NCBI RefSeq assembly: GCF_022385335.1
Contig: NZ_CP092431.1
Coordinates: 6,448,001 to 6,512,000, forward strand
Source of the DNA: Streptomyces deccanensis
GTDB taxonomy: Bacteria; Actinomycetota; Actinomycetes; Streptomycetales; Streptomycetaceae
Length of the DNA stretch: 64,000 nucleotides
Reading direction: 5' to 3'
Positions 53,716 to 63,081 of this stretch are shown in pieces. The notes beneath the pieces were generated by a model that made no database searches, was not told where the DNA came from, and saw nothing but the letters and a program-made list of their open reading frames with translations. Both the position numbers and the translations under genes were made by a program. Each line of letters starts with the position of its first letter. Position 1 is the first letter of the stretch.

Positions 53716-55818
53716 CTACGGAGTGAGCAGTTGCCCCACACGACTCCCCCCAGGCGCCCCCAACTGCGTCACCCCGTAGTACACGGCCCGCGAAGCCACC
53801 GGCACACCCCCCACGGACGGCACGAACAGAACCGTCCCGTTCCCCTCATCCTCCCCCTCCACCCCGACCACCACATCGCCGTACCCGTCCCCCGTGACAT
53901 CCGCCCCCGACACCGCCGACCCGAACTTGTCGTCCGCCTCGGTGGATCCCCCCACATCCGGCGCGTCCTGCGAGAACGCCAGCGACCCCGCCCCGCTCAC
54001 CCCGGCCGCCGAACCCTTCAGCAGCCACACCGACCCCGCGTTGCCCCGGTTCTTCCCGGCCCGGGTGATGTCCTCGTTCGGCGCGCCGCTGAGCACGTCG
54101 GCGTACCCGTCGGCGTCGACGTCGCCGACGGACACCGAGGAGCCGAAGCCGTCCGAGGTCTCGGAGGCGCCCTCCACGCCCGCCGTGGCCTGGTGCACCG
54201 TCCGCGTCCCCGTCGCACCGAGGCCGGTGGACGTGCCGGGGACCACGGTCACCTGGCCGCCCGCGTTGCCGCCGGACTCGGAGGCGTACGGCTGTCCGAC
54301 GACGAGGTCGTCGTAGCCGTCGCCGTCGACGTCGCCCGCCGCGACGGCCCGGCCGCCTTTCACGGTCAGGGTCGCCGCCTTCGTCAGCCCCAGCGACCGG
54401 GAGCCCCTGAACCAGACGATCCTGCCGATCCCGGACGCGTCACGGTGGTTGAGGGCCACGTCGGCGTACCCGTCCCGGTTGAAGTCGCCGGTCGCGGCGT
54501 CCGCGTAGGCGAGGGAACCGGTCGCCGTGGTGAGGTCCCCGGCGACCTCGTGGCCGTCGCCGAAGCGGGCCGCCCAGTTGCCACCCGTCCCGGTGGCCGC
54601 GGTGAACACGTCCGCCCTGCCGTCGGCGTTGAAGTCCCCTGCCGCCACGGTCGCGCCGAACCGCGCGCCGGCCGGCTCGTAGTCGTCGCCGAGGGCCATC
54701 GTGTCGGCGCCCGCGGTGAAGGACGGCCCGTAGAGGATCGTCACCGCGCCCCGGTCGGCGTGCCCGGTGGTGTCGTCCTCACCGGGCGCGCCGACCACGA
54801 GGTCCGCGTACCCGTCGCCGTCGACGTCGCCCCACGCGGTCGCCGCGCCCCACTGGTCGCCGGACTCGGCGGCACCCGGCACGCCGGCGCTCGCCTGGTT
54901 CAGCCGGAGCCTGGCGGACGCGACGGGGCCGTTCGCGCCGCCCGGCACCAGGGTGATCCAGCCGCTGCCGACCCGGGGCGTCGGCACCACCAGGTCGCTC
55001 ACGCCGTCCCCCGTGTGATCGGCGGTCGGGATCGCGGAGGAGCGGCCTGCGGAGGCGGCGTAGCGGCGTATCTCGGGCAGTGCGGCGTAGAGGCCGGCTC
55101 CCGGGGACGTGAGCGATGCCGCGTCGCTGCCGCCGGATATGACGTCCAGCTCCGCCGACTCGCCGCGCGTGTACACGCCGGTGTCCTCGGACGCCGTCAG
55201 CGTCACCTTGCCCGTGGGGTCGCCCGCGTACTGGCCCAGCTTCCACGCCGCGAGCCGCGCCACGGACTCCACGGCCGCCCGGTTCGGCCCGCCGCCGTCG
55301 AAGTCGCCGAGGACCGCGACGCCCGTCGACTCCCCGTCGAACCCGGGCGTGTGCGCGCCGCGCACCGGCAGGTCCGCGCCGCCCGCCCGGCCTTCGTAGA
55401 TACGGCCGCACTTGTCGACGACGAAGTTGTAGCCGAGGTCGCCCCGGCCGGCCGCCTGGATGTCGTCCGCCATGAGCGCGCGTATCAGGGCGGGGGACTC
55501 GGCGCAGTTGTAGGCGTTGGTGCCGCCTGTGTCGTGGACGAACACCGCGCTGATCCGGTCGACGTACTCGGCCGTCCCCGTCACGGCCGACTCGTCCGCG
55601 CCCCACCCTGCCCGGCTGACGATCGGGGGGCGGGTGACGGTCGAGGGGCGGGCGGTGGGCACGTCGTCGGCGGCGGCCGTGCCGACGCCGGGCCCGACCA
55701 CCGCGTACGACACCAGGCCCGCGCCACCGGCCACGACGGCCCCCAGCGCCCGCCAGGCCCTCCGCTTCGGCCCCAGCGGCTTGGACGCATGGCTCCTACG
55801 GCGACTCAAATGCCCCAC
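53716..55818 (-). CDS. Secreted FG-GAP repeat protein with degenerate amidase-like domain
   Basis: About 700 residues. A signal/TAT-like N-terminus (SRRRSHASKPLGPKRRAWRA, then a hydrophobic stretch) is followed by an N-acetylmuramoyl-L-alanine amidase/PGRP-like domain (RAGWGADESAVTG, SAVFVHDTGGTNAYNC, LGYNFVVDKCGRIYEGRAGG, STGVAVLGDFDG). The usual second zinc ligand region (HRD) and terminal CPG are not evident. The rest consists of FG-GAP/VCBS repeats (GDVDGDGYADLVVGAPGEDD and several like it), predicted to form a beta-propeller. GTG 55818 is the chosen start. Confidence 0.85.
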   Translation of the reverse strand: MGHLSRRRSHASKPLGPKRRAWRALGAVVAGGAGLVSYAVVGPGVGTAAADDVPTARPSTVTRPPIVSRAGWGADESAVTGTAEYVDRISAVFVHDTGGTNAYNCAESPALIRALMADDIQAAGRGDLGYNFVVDKCGRIYEGRAGGADLPVRGAHTPGFDGESTGVAVLGDFDGGGPNRAAVESVARLAAWKLGQYAGDPTGKVTLTASEDTGVYTRGESAELDVISGGSDAASLTSPGAGLYAALPEIRRYAASAGRSSAIPTADHTGDGVSDLVVPTPRVGSGWITLVPGGANGPVASARLRLNQASAGVPGAAESGDQWGAATAWGDVDGDGYADLVVGAPGEDDTTGHADRGAVTILYGPSFTAGADTMALGDDYEPAGARFGATVAAGDFNADGRADVFTAATGTGGNWAARFGDGHEVAGDLTTATGSLAYADAATGDFNRDGYADVALNHRDASGIGRIVWFRGSRSLGLTKAATLTVKGGRAVAAGDVDGDGYDDLVVGQPYASESGGNAGGQVTVVPGTSTGLGATGTRTVHQATAGVEGASETSDGFGSSVSVGDVDADGYADVLSGAPNEDITRAGKNRGNAGSVWLLKGSAAGVSGAGSLAFSQDAPDVGGSTEADDKFGSAVSGADVTGDGYGDVVVGVEGEDEGNGTVLFVPSVGGVPVASRAVYYGVTQLGAPGGSRVGQLLTP

Positions 55819-56119
55819 CCCTGGATGAACGGTACGAAGACGCCACCCCGTCACAGGGGTGACCCCTCTATTCAGCGCACAGGACTCCGCGAACCTCGGC
55901 ACCGGGGGTGCGGGTGTGGCTTATGTCACGGAGGGGGCGGAGAGGGCCGGTGGTCCCGCTTGCGGGGGATGCGCCCGGCCGCTGTGACACTTCCGCGAGG
56001 CGCGACGCAGAGGAGCGTGGGGGCTTGGCGACGTCCGGGACGGCCCCCGGGACAACGATCCCGGCACTGACGTGGCACTGCCACGGACAGTTTGGGGCCA
56101 GGGAGGGGAACCTCGGCGC
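55819..56119. other. Divergent intergenic region
   Basis: 301 bp between the FG-GAP gene (minus) and the first ECF sigma gene (plus). GGGAGGGGAAC at 56101 is the ribosome site for GTG 56120. No operator or small gene is supported. Confidence 0.45.
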
Positions 56120-56710
56120 GTGCAGGCGTACGACGGGGAACTGGGCGCGGCCGTCGCGCGGGCCCAGGCCGGGGACGAGGCCGCGTTCGCGGTGGCCTAC
56201 CGGCTCGTGCAGCCCGGGCTGCTGGGGTATCTGCGCGGCATCGTCGGGGACGACGCGGAGGACGTCGCCTCGGACGCCTGGCTGGAGATCGCGCGGGACC
56301 TCGGGCGGTTCAAGGGCGACGGGGCGGGCTTCCGGGGCTGGAGCGCCACCATCGCCCGGCACCGGGCCCTGGACCATCTGCGGCGCCAGCGGGTCAGACC
56401 CCGGGCGACCGCGCTGGAGAACGACCTGCTCGAACTCCCGGGCACGCACAGCACCCAGGACCAGGCGCTGGAGAGCCTCTCCACCGAGCAGGCCCTGGCG
56501 CTCGTCGCCCGGCTGCCCCGTGACCAGGCCGAGGCCGTGCTGCTGCGCGTGGTCGTCGGTCTCGACGGCCCCGCCGCCGCCCGCGTCCTCGGCAAGCGCC
56601 CCGGCGCGGTCCGTACCGCCACCCACCGGGGCCTGAAGCGTCTCGCCCAGCTCCTGCGGAGCGAGGGTGTGACGGATGACGGCCCCCGGACGCTGGGGGA
56701 GTCGAGATGA
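56120..56710 (+). CDS. ECF-type sigma factor, first of two tandem pairs
   Basis: About 196 residues. Region 2: GDDAEDVASDAWLEIARDLG, GFRGWSATIARHRALDHLRR. Region 4: LPRDQAEAVLLRVVVGLDGP, LGKRPGAVRTATHRGLKRLA. GTG 56120 has GGGAGGGG nine bases upstream; the open frame extends to 56072. Its stop overlaps the next gene's ATG (ATGA). Closely similar in both regions to the sigma gene at 58137, so they are tandem paralogues. Confidence 0.88.
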   Translation: MQAYDGELGAAVARAQAGDEAAFAVAYRLVQPGLLGYLRGIVGDDAEDVASDAWLEIARDLGRFKGDGAGFRGWSATIARHRALDHLRRQRVRPRATALENDLLELPGTHSTQDQALESLSTEQALALVARLPRDQAEAVLLRVVVGLDGPAAARVLGKRPGAVRTATHRGLKRLAQLLRSEGVTDDGPRTLGESR

Positions 56711-57756
56711 CCGACAGCGACGCCGGGCCGTACGGCGAGAGGGAAGGGCGCGAGATGCCGTCGGGCAGGACGGAGCCGGACAGGCCGTACACGGGTGACC
56801 GGCTGGACAACGGAGAGCGGGACGACACCTCGCCTGCCCCCACCCCGCCGCCGCCCTCGGCCTCCAGGGAGACCCCGTCCCCGGCTTCGCCGGACACCCC
56901 GTCCCCGGCTTCGCCGGACACCCCGTCCCCGGCTTCGCCGGACACCCCGTCCCCGGCTTCGCCGGACACCCCGTCCCCGGCTTCGCCGGACACCCCGTCC
57001 CCCGCCTCCCGTGACACCCCCTCCGTCGATTCCCTCCTCGCCGCCGCCGTGCGCGCGGGCGCGTCGGCCGACAGCGTGGGGGAAGCGCGTGCGGTGGCCG
57101 CGTTCCGTGCGGCCCGGGAGAGCGGGGCCCGTAACGCGCGCACCCGGCGGCGCGACGACTGGCGGCCGAACGCGCGGCGCCGCGTCCAACTGTCCATCCG
57201 CACCACCCTGGCCGTCCTGCTGGCCAGCCTCACCCTCGGCGGAGTCGCCTTCGCGGCGATCGACTCGGCCACACGCGGCGACAAGGGCGCCGACCGGGAG
57301 TCCGGGGAGTACGGAAGCGAGCGGCCCGCCCGCCCCGGCGCCGGTGCCTCCACCCGGCCCGGCCCCGCGGACGTCCCGCGCATCGACCCCTCGACACCGG
57401 CCACCTCCGCCCCGGCCGAGCAGGACGGCGCGTCCCGGGACCCGGACGAGTCCGACCGACGGGCCGACCGGCCGACCGACGCGAAGCCGACCGACGACAA
57501 GCCCACCGACGACAGCCGACGCCCGTCGCCCCGGCCCGCCGAACCGAACGGCCAGAACGGGGCGAACGCGACGAAGGTGCCCGACGAGGCGAAGGTGCCG
57601 GACGAGCCGGGCCCGCCGCGGGTGCCCGGCGGCGACCGGCCGGAGCCGACGGCTGCAAACGGGGTCACGAACGAGGTCACGAGCGAGGGCGGCGCGCGGC
57701 CGAACGCCCCGCAGCTCGCTCCGGAGCCGGGACAGAAGGCCCCCGGAACGAAGTGA
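56707..57756 (+). CDS. Membrane partner of first ECF sigma (putative anti-sigma)
   Basis: A 349-residue single-pass protein. Residues about 40-105 are Pro/Ser-rich and include five identical TPSPASPD units plus a sixth, changed unit. Residues about 107-155 form a helical region (VDSLLAAAVRAGASADSVGE). A membrane helix (about 164-182, TLAVLLASLTLGGVAFAAI) is followed by a disordered extracellular tail of about 165 residues. No zinc-binding anti-sigma motif. Translationally coupled to the sigma gene, so likely its regulator (inference). Confidence 0.78.
   Translation: MTDSDAGPYGEREGREMPSGRTEPDRPYTGDRLDNGERDDTSPAPTPPPPSASRETPSPASPDTPSPASPDTPSPASPDTPSPASPDTPSPASPDTPSPASRDTPSVDSLLAAAVRAGASADSVGEARAVAAFRAARESGARNARTRRRDDWRPNARRRVQLSIRTTLAVLLASLTLGGVAFAAIDSATRGDKGADRESGEYGSERPARPGAGASTRPGPADVPRIDPSTPATSAPAEQDGASRDPDESDRRADRPTDAKPTDDKPTDDSRRPSPRPAEPNGQNGANATKVPDEAKVPDEPGPPRVPGGDRPEPTAANGVTNEVTSEGGARPNAPQLAPEPGQKAPGTK
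56872..56991 (+). repeat. Five tandem 24-bp repeats coding TPSPASPD
   Basis: The unit begins ACCCCGTCCCCGGCTTCGCC and recurs five times in perfect 24-bp phase from 56872. A sixth, diverged copy follows (56992-57015). In-frame, so copy number may vary without frameshift. Confidence 0.9.
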
Positions 57757-58136
57757 GGCCGGCGTGCTCGCGAGACCCCCGTACTCGCAAGACACCCGGC
57801 CGACTCCGCCGATGGCAACGGTCGGGGCCGCCACCCCCCACAGGAGAGGCCCCGACCGTCGCGCGGCACGGGCCGCGCGGCGACCCGTACTCCCTACAGC
57901 GCCGCGTCCGCGTTTTCTGTCACACCTCGCCGCATCACGAGTTAGTTGCATGTTCTACGGACATGGACGGCCAACGGTTTCAGGCCGTAACGTGCCATTC
58001 GCGCCGGATCGTGGATGGCGGAAGACCACCACAACCATCGACGGCCCGGCACCGCACGATTCATTGAGGACCACGACAGCGAGAACCCGGTCCGCGAGAG
58101 CGGCGCCGGTGGAGGCGCAAAGAGGGGCGCGCGCGG
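57757..58136. other. Intergenic region between the two sigma pairs
   Basis: 380 bp containing the terminator of the first pair and the presumed promoter of the second. GAGGGG at 58117 lies before GTG 58137. The middle part (57910-57960) is relatively AT-rich. No gene supported. Confidence 0.45.
57818..57859 (+). terminator. Terminator of first sigma/partner operon
   Basis: ACGGTCGGGGCC (57818-57829) pairs perfectly with GGCCCCGACCGT (57848-57859); 18-base loop. Confidence 0.65.
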
Positions 58137-58823
58137 GTGCTGGGGGACGACGCGGAGCTGACCGCCGCGGTGCTTGCGGCACAGAACGGGGACGAGACCG
58201 CGTTCCGGACTGTGTACCGCTCGGTGCACCCACGGCTGCTCGGGTACGTGCGGACGCTGGTCGGTGATCCCGACGCGGAGGACGTGACCTCCGAGTCCTG
58301 GCTCCAGATAGCCCGTGACCTGGAGCGGTTCAGCGGTGACGCCGACCGGTTCCGTGGCTGGGCCGCGCGAATCGCCCGCAACCGGGCCCTCGACCACATA
58401 CGGATGCGGGGCCGCAGGCCCGCGATAGGCGGCGACGAGACCGAGCTGACCGGCCGGGCCGCCGAGTCCGACACGGCCGGCGAGGCGATGGAGGCCATGG
58501 CCACCGGCCGCACCCTCTCGCTCATCGCCCAACTGCCCCAGGACCAGGCGGAGGCGGTGGTCCTGCGGGTCGTGGTGGGCCTCGACGCGAAGACCGCCGC
58601 CCAGACCCTGGGCAAGCGCGCGGGAGCCGTACGGACGGCCGCGCACCGGGGGCTGAAGCGGCTCGCCGAACTGATCGGGGAGAATCCGGAGACGGCCGCC
58701 GAGGCCGACCCGGAGTCCGGCGATCCGCTGGACGCCGTACCCCCGCCGAGAGAACCGCGCGCACGCGCGGCTTCGTCCGCCGGTGTGACGCATACGCGTT
58801 CGCGGACGCAGAAGGATGTGTGA
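58137..58823 (+). CDS. ECF-type sigma factor, second of two tandem pairs
   Basis: A 228-residue protein. Region 2: DAEDVTSESWLQIARDLERF, FRGWAARIARNRALDHIRMR. Region 4: LPQDQAEAVVLRVVVGLDAK, LGKRAGAVRTAAHRGLKRLA. A C-terminal extension of about 45 residues (Pro/Glu/Arg/Ser-rich) is not part of the sigma fold. GTG start with GAGGGG nine bases upstream. Its stop overlaps the partner gene (TGATG). Confidence 0.88.
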   Translation: MLGDDAELTAAVLAAQNGDETAFRTVYRSVHPRLLGYVRTLVGDPDAEDVTSESWLQIARDLERFSGDADRFRGWAARIARNRALDHIRMRGRRPAIGGDETELTGRAAESDTAGEAMEAMATGRTLSLIAQLPQDQAEAVVLRVVVGLDAKTAAQTLGKRAGAVRTAAHRGLKRLAELIGENPETAAEADPESGDPLDAVPPPREPRARAASSAGVTHTRSRTQKDV

Positions 58824-60088
58824 TGGCCGACGAGCAGTACAGGTGGCTCAACCGCGACGCAGCGGAGCGGCTGCTGCGTGGGGAGCCGCTCGAAGCCGTC
58901 GACGCCGACACCCGTGACCGTGCCGCCCGGCTCGCCGAGGCGCTCGGTGCGCTGACCGCCGAGGTCGCTCCCGTCTCCTCGGAGACATCCGAACTCCCGG
59001 GCGAGGAAGCCGCGTTGGCGGCCTTCCGCAGCGCGCGAACGGCCCGCACAGCCGACTCGGCCGCCGCCCCCTCCGCCCCGGCACCTGACGACGGGCACCT
59101 CCCTGACGCCGGTCGCGGCAGCCGCACGCACACCGCCGCGCCCGCCGCCGACGCGGGAGTCGTCCACCTCGGACGCCCCGGGCGCCCGGCCACCGGTTCG
59201 GACCGACGCCGGGCCCGCTGGGGCCGGCCCGTACGGTTCGGGCTGGTCGCGGCCGTGGCCGCCGGGATGCTCGGCGGGGTCACGGCGACGGTCGGCGGCG
59301 GCGCGCTGACCGGCTTCCACGACGGCGAACCGGAACCCTCCGCCACCGTCTCCGCCGACCGGTCGCCGGACCGGCCGCTGCTGTCGCCGTCGCCGGACCC
59401 GCAGGGGGGCGACGACCGGCGCGGGGCGTGGGGCGACTCACGACCCGATGTGACCCCGGACGGCTCCTCGGAGGGCGACGTCCCCTCCGGCGAGGGCACC
59501 GACGGCGCCGACGAGGACGGCCGGACCGGTGACAGCGGGCAGAACGACACCCCCACCCAGGAGTGGTGGAACAAGGTCCTCTCCGCCTGCCGTGACGTTC
59601 GCGACGGCAAGGACCTGGGTGCCGACCGTCGGCGCGGCCTGGAGGACGCGGCGGGCGGCAAGGGCAAGGGGCAGCTGAAGCGGTACTGCGAGGACGTCCT
59701 GGCCGGCGGCTCCGACACCCCCGGTACCAAGAGGCGGCCGGGCGGGGGCGCAGGCACCGGCCGGGGTACCGGGGCCGGGTCCGGTACCCCGGACTCCGGC
59801 GGCCCGGTCGGCGGCGACAAGGCGCGTTCCGGCGACTCCGACGAGGACGACGACTCCCACCGCGGCAAGGGCCGCCACGGAAACGGTGCCGGCGACGGCA
59901 AGAACCGCCCCGGGCACGGCAAGGGCGGCAAGGGCCACGGCAAGGGCGGCAACGGTCACGGCCACACGGGCAACAAGGGTCACGGCCACCAGGGCGGCGA
60001 GAAGAAGGGCGGCGGGGGCAACGGCCACCGGAGTCAGCTCGCCGCAGCGGCGCGGATCGACGTCGCCATCCGCGTCACCCCCTCCTGA
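58823..60088 (+). CDS. Membrane partner of second ECF sigma (putative anti-sigma)
   Basis: A 421-residue single-pass protein. The N-terminal 60 residues (YRWLNRDAAERLLRGEPLEA) are a soluble helical region. A helix lies about residues 136-155 (GLVAAVAAGMLGGVTATVGG). A long disordered outer part follows, containing a small two-Cys segment (WWNKVLSACRDVRDGKDLGA and RYCEDVL) and a Gly/His/Lys-rich tail with GHGKGG repeats. No zinc anti-sigma motif. TGATG coupling with the sigma gene. GTG 58820 is an alternative start. Confidence 0.78.
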   Translation: MADEQYRWLNRDAAERLLRGEPLEAVDADTRDRAARLAEALGALTAEVAPVSSETSELPGEEAALAAFRSARTARTADSAAAPSAPAPDDGHLPDAGRGSRTHTAAPAADAGVVHLGRPGRPATGSDRRRARWGRPVRFGLVAAVAAGMLGGVTATVGGGALTGFHDGEPEPSATVSADRSPDRPLLSPSPDPQGGDDRRGAWGDSRPDVTPDGSSEGDVPSGEGTDGADEDGRTGDSGQNDTPTQEWWNKVLSACRDVRDGKDLGADRRRGLEDAAGGKGKGQLKRYCEDVLAGGSDTPGTKRRPGGGAGTGRGTGAGSGTPDSGGPVGGDKARSGDSDEDDDSHRGKGRHGNGAGDGKNRPGHGKGGKGHGKGGNGHGHTGNKGHGHQGGEKKGGGGNGHRSQLAAAARIDVAIRVTPS

Positions 60089-60405
60089 CCTGCGCTTTCT
60101 CTTCCGTTACGAATTCTTTCGCGGAACGGGTAACACTTTTGGCCGCCCCGGCGCAGTAATGAGTGAGCCGACTGGTCATCGGCCGTCGCACGGAGCCGGG
60201 GTTCCCCCCGTACCTACGGCTCGTGCACCTCGGCGCGGGCGGGACACGTTCCCCGGTCCCGCCCGCGCCCCATAACCCCCGTGTTTCCCCCGTGGTCCCC
60301 CGTGACCCCGTACTTCCCCTGACGCGCCGGACGCGCTCCCGCTATGCCTCATGTGACGCACGTCACGAATGCGCTCGGCCTTCCTCGTCCGTCATCCCTC
60401 GCCCG
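60089..60405. other. Convergent intergenic region
   Basis: 317 bp between convergent genes. It holds a strong bidirectional hairpin (60232-60269) and a GTGACG-CA-CGTCAC dyad at 60353-60366 that also fits the Crp-like pattern. No gene supported. Confidence 0.45.
60232..60269. terminator. Bidirectional terminator
   Basis: GGCGCGGGCGGGAC (60232-60245) pairs perfectly with GTCCCGCCCGCGCC (60256-60269) over 14 bp, loop ACGTTCCCCG, between convergent genes. Confidence 0.7.
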
Positions 60406-61329
60406 TCACCAGTACACGACGACCTTGTCGCCGTTCCTGACCTGACCGAACAGCCGAGCGATCGCCGCCTCGTCCCGGACGTTGACGCAGCCGTGCGAGG
60501 CCCCGTAGTACCCGCGCGCCGCGAAGTCGGCGGAGTAGTGGACGGCCTGGCCGCCGCTGAAGAACATCGCGTACGGCATCGGGGTGTCGTACAGCGTCGA
60601 CCAGTGGTCGCGGGACTTGAAGTAGACGCTGAAGACACCCTCGCGGGTCGGTGTGTACTCCGAGCCGAACCGCACCTCGACCGTCGTCAGCGTCCGGCCG
60701 TCCACCATCCAGCGCAGCGTGCGGCTCGTCTTGCTGATGCACAGCACCCGGCCCGTCATGCAGCGCGGATCGGGTGACGCGGCCGGCTGCCCTCCGTAGG
60801 CGTACAGGTCCCACTTGCCCGGCTCCCGCGTCATGTTCAGCAGCCGCGCCCAGGTCACGCTGTCCGTCTTCCCGGTCCGCGGCAGTCCCCGCTTGCCCTG
60901 GAAGCCCTTGACCGCCTGGACCGTCAGATCGTCGTACGTCCCCGTGGGCCCCGCGAAGAGCCACGCGATCTGCCGCAGCCGCGCCTGCAACTCGCGTACG
61001 TCCAGGCCCTCGTCGCCCTGCGACCAGAGCACCGGGGGAGGGGGTGCGGGGGTGGGCGTGGGCGTGGGCCTGGGGGAGGGCGGCGCGGTCGTCGGGGTCT
61101 TCTCGGGCGCCCCCTTCCCGTCGTGCCCACTCCCGCCCGTGGCCTCGTCCCCGCTGCCGGCCCCGTCGCGGTCGTCCTGCTTCGGGGTGCCGTCGGGCGG
61201 GACGGTCCCGTCGACGCGCACGGGCTGGCGCTGGCCGCCGTGCACCTCGATCCCCTGGGCCGTGCAGGCGCCGGCCATGGCGAGTGCCGCGAACGCGGCC
61301 ACCGATCTCCGCATGTCCTTGATACGCAT
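60406..61329 (-). CDS. L,D-transpeptidase with peptidoglycan-binding domain
   Basis: A 307-residue exported protein. The signal region ends AMAGAC, a possible though imperfect lipobox. A Pro/Thr-rich linker is followed by a peptidoglycan-binding domain (about 108-165, [37 protein letters not shown]) and a YkuD catalytic domain ending with the active-site motif HYSADF...[13 protein letters not shown]. It makes 3-3 crosslinks or attaches proteins to peptidoglycan. Divergent from the acyl-CoA mutase gene. Confidence 0.9.
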   Translation of the reverse strand: MRIKDMRRSVAAFAALAMAGACTAQGIEVHGGQRQPVRVDGTVPPDGTPKQDDRDGAGSGDEATGGSGHDGKGAPEKTPTTAPPSPRPTPTPTPAPPPPVLWSQGDEGLDVRELQARLRQIAWLFAGPTGTYDDLTVQAVKGFQGKRGLPRTGKTDSVTWARLLNMTREPGKWDLYAYGGQPAASPDPRCMTGRVLCISKTSRTLRWMVDGRTLTTVEVRFGSEYTPTREGVFSVYFKSRDHWSTLYDTPMPYAMFFSGGQAVHYSADFAARGYYGASHGCVNVRDEAAIARLFGQVRNGDKVVVYW

Positions 61330-61466
61330 CGGGGTCCCCGTCGTCTCATGATCGCCGCGTTCGGTCGTTCTCCCGGACAGGTTGCCCGGACGTGACCCGT
61401 CGCGAACAAAGGGGCATGGTTGTGAGCAAGGTCCCAGCCAGAGGCACTCCAACGGAGGCACACATC

Positions 61467-63044
61467 ATGGCGCGCGAGTCGGAGTCCGGGTTGCCCATCG
61501 AGCCGGTGTACGGGCCGGAGGTGCTGGAGGGCTGGGATCCGGCGGAGCGGCTGGGGGAGCCGGGTGGGTATCCGTTCACGCGGGGTGTGTACCGGTCGAT
61601 GTACACGGGTCGTCCGTGGACGATGCGGCAGTACGCGGGGTTCGGTACGGCGGTGGAGTCCAATGCCCGTTACCAGCGGTTGATCGCGGCCGGGACGACG
61701 GGGTTGTCGGTGGCGTTCGACCTGCCCACCCAGATGGGGCACGACTCCGACGCTCCGCTCGCACACGGTGAGGTGGGCAAGGTCGGGGTGGCGATCGACT
61801 CGGTCGAGGACATGCGGGTGCTGTTCGACGGCATTCCGCTGGACCGGGTGTCGACGTCGATGACGATCAACGCGCCGGCCGCTCTGCTGCTGCTGATGTA
61901 TCAGCTGGTGGGCGAGGAGCAGGGGGTGGCGGCGGACCGGCTGACGGGCACGGTCCAGAACGATGTGCTGAAGGAGTACATCGCGCGGGGGACGTACATC
62001 TTCCCGCCGAAGCCGTCGTTGCGGCTGATCGCGGACACCTTCCGGTACTGCGGGGCGGAGATCCCGAAGTGGAACACGATCTCGATCTCGGGCTATCACA
62101 TGGCGGAGGCGGGTGCCTCGCCGGTGCAGGAGATCGCGTTCACGCTGGCGGACGGCATCGAGTACGTGCGTACGGCGGTGGCGGCGGGGATGGACGTGGA
62201 CGATTTCGCGCCGCGGCTGTCGTTCTTCTTCGTCGCGCGGACGACGGTCCTGGAGGAGGTGGCCAAGTTCCGGGCGGCGCGGCGGATCTGGGCGCGGGTG
62301 ATGCGCGAGGAGTTCGGTGCGAGGGACCCGAAGTCGCTGATGCTGCGCTTCCACACGCAGACGGCGGGGGTGCAGCTGACGGCGCAGCAGCCGGAGGTGA
62401 ACCTGGTGCGGGTGGCGGTGCAGGGGCTGGCGGCGGTGCTGGGCGGGACCCAGTCGCTGCACACCAACTCCTTCGACGAGGCGATCGCCCTGCCGACCGA
62501 CAAGAGCGCCCGACTCGCCCTGCGGACGCAGCAGGTGCTGGCGTACGAGACGGATGTGACGGCGACCGTCGACCCGTTCGCCGGTTCCTACGTGATCGAG
62601 AAGATGACCGACGACGTGGAGGCCGCCGCTGTCGAGCTGATGGGGAGGGTGGAGGAGCTGGGGGGTGCGGTGGCGGCGATCGAGCAGGGGTTCCAGAAGG
62701 GCGAGATCGAGCGCAACGCGTATCGCATCGCGCAGGAGACCGACGCCGGGGAACGGGTCGTGGTCGGCGTCAACCGGTTCCAACTCGATGAGGAGGAGCC
62801 GTACGAGCCGCTGCGGGTGGACCCCGCCATCGAGGCCCAGCAGGCCGAACGGCTGGCCCGGCTGCGCGCGCGCCGCGACCAGGGGGCGGTGGACACCGCC
62901 CTCGCCGCCCTGAAGAAAGCCGCCGAAGGCACCGACAACGTCCTCTACCCCATGCGCGAAGCCCTCAAGGCGCGTGCCACCGTCGGCGAGGTGTGCAACG
63001 CCCTGCGCGAGGTATGGGGCACCTACACCCCCGTCGACGCCTTC
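61467..63044 (+). CDS. Acyl-CoA mutase large subunit (methylmalonyl-CoA mutase-like, no B12 domain)
   Basis: A 526-residue TIM-barrel mutase. The substrate-site block [18 protein letters not shown] keeps the Tyr, and [14 protein letters not shown] keeps the Arg, that bind the carboxylate in methylmalonyl-CoA mutase; isobutyryl-CoA mutases change both. [13 protein letters not shown] contains the cobalamin-side His. The C-terminal B12-binding domain present in about 730-residue mutases is absent, so a separate small subunit must exist elsewhere. GGAGG lies nine bases before the ATG. Confidence 0.9.
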
Positions 63045-63081
63045 TGACCGGCTGTCGGACCCTCGTGCGACACTCCCTTTC

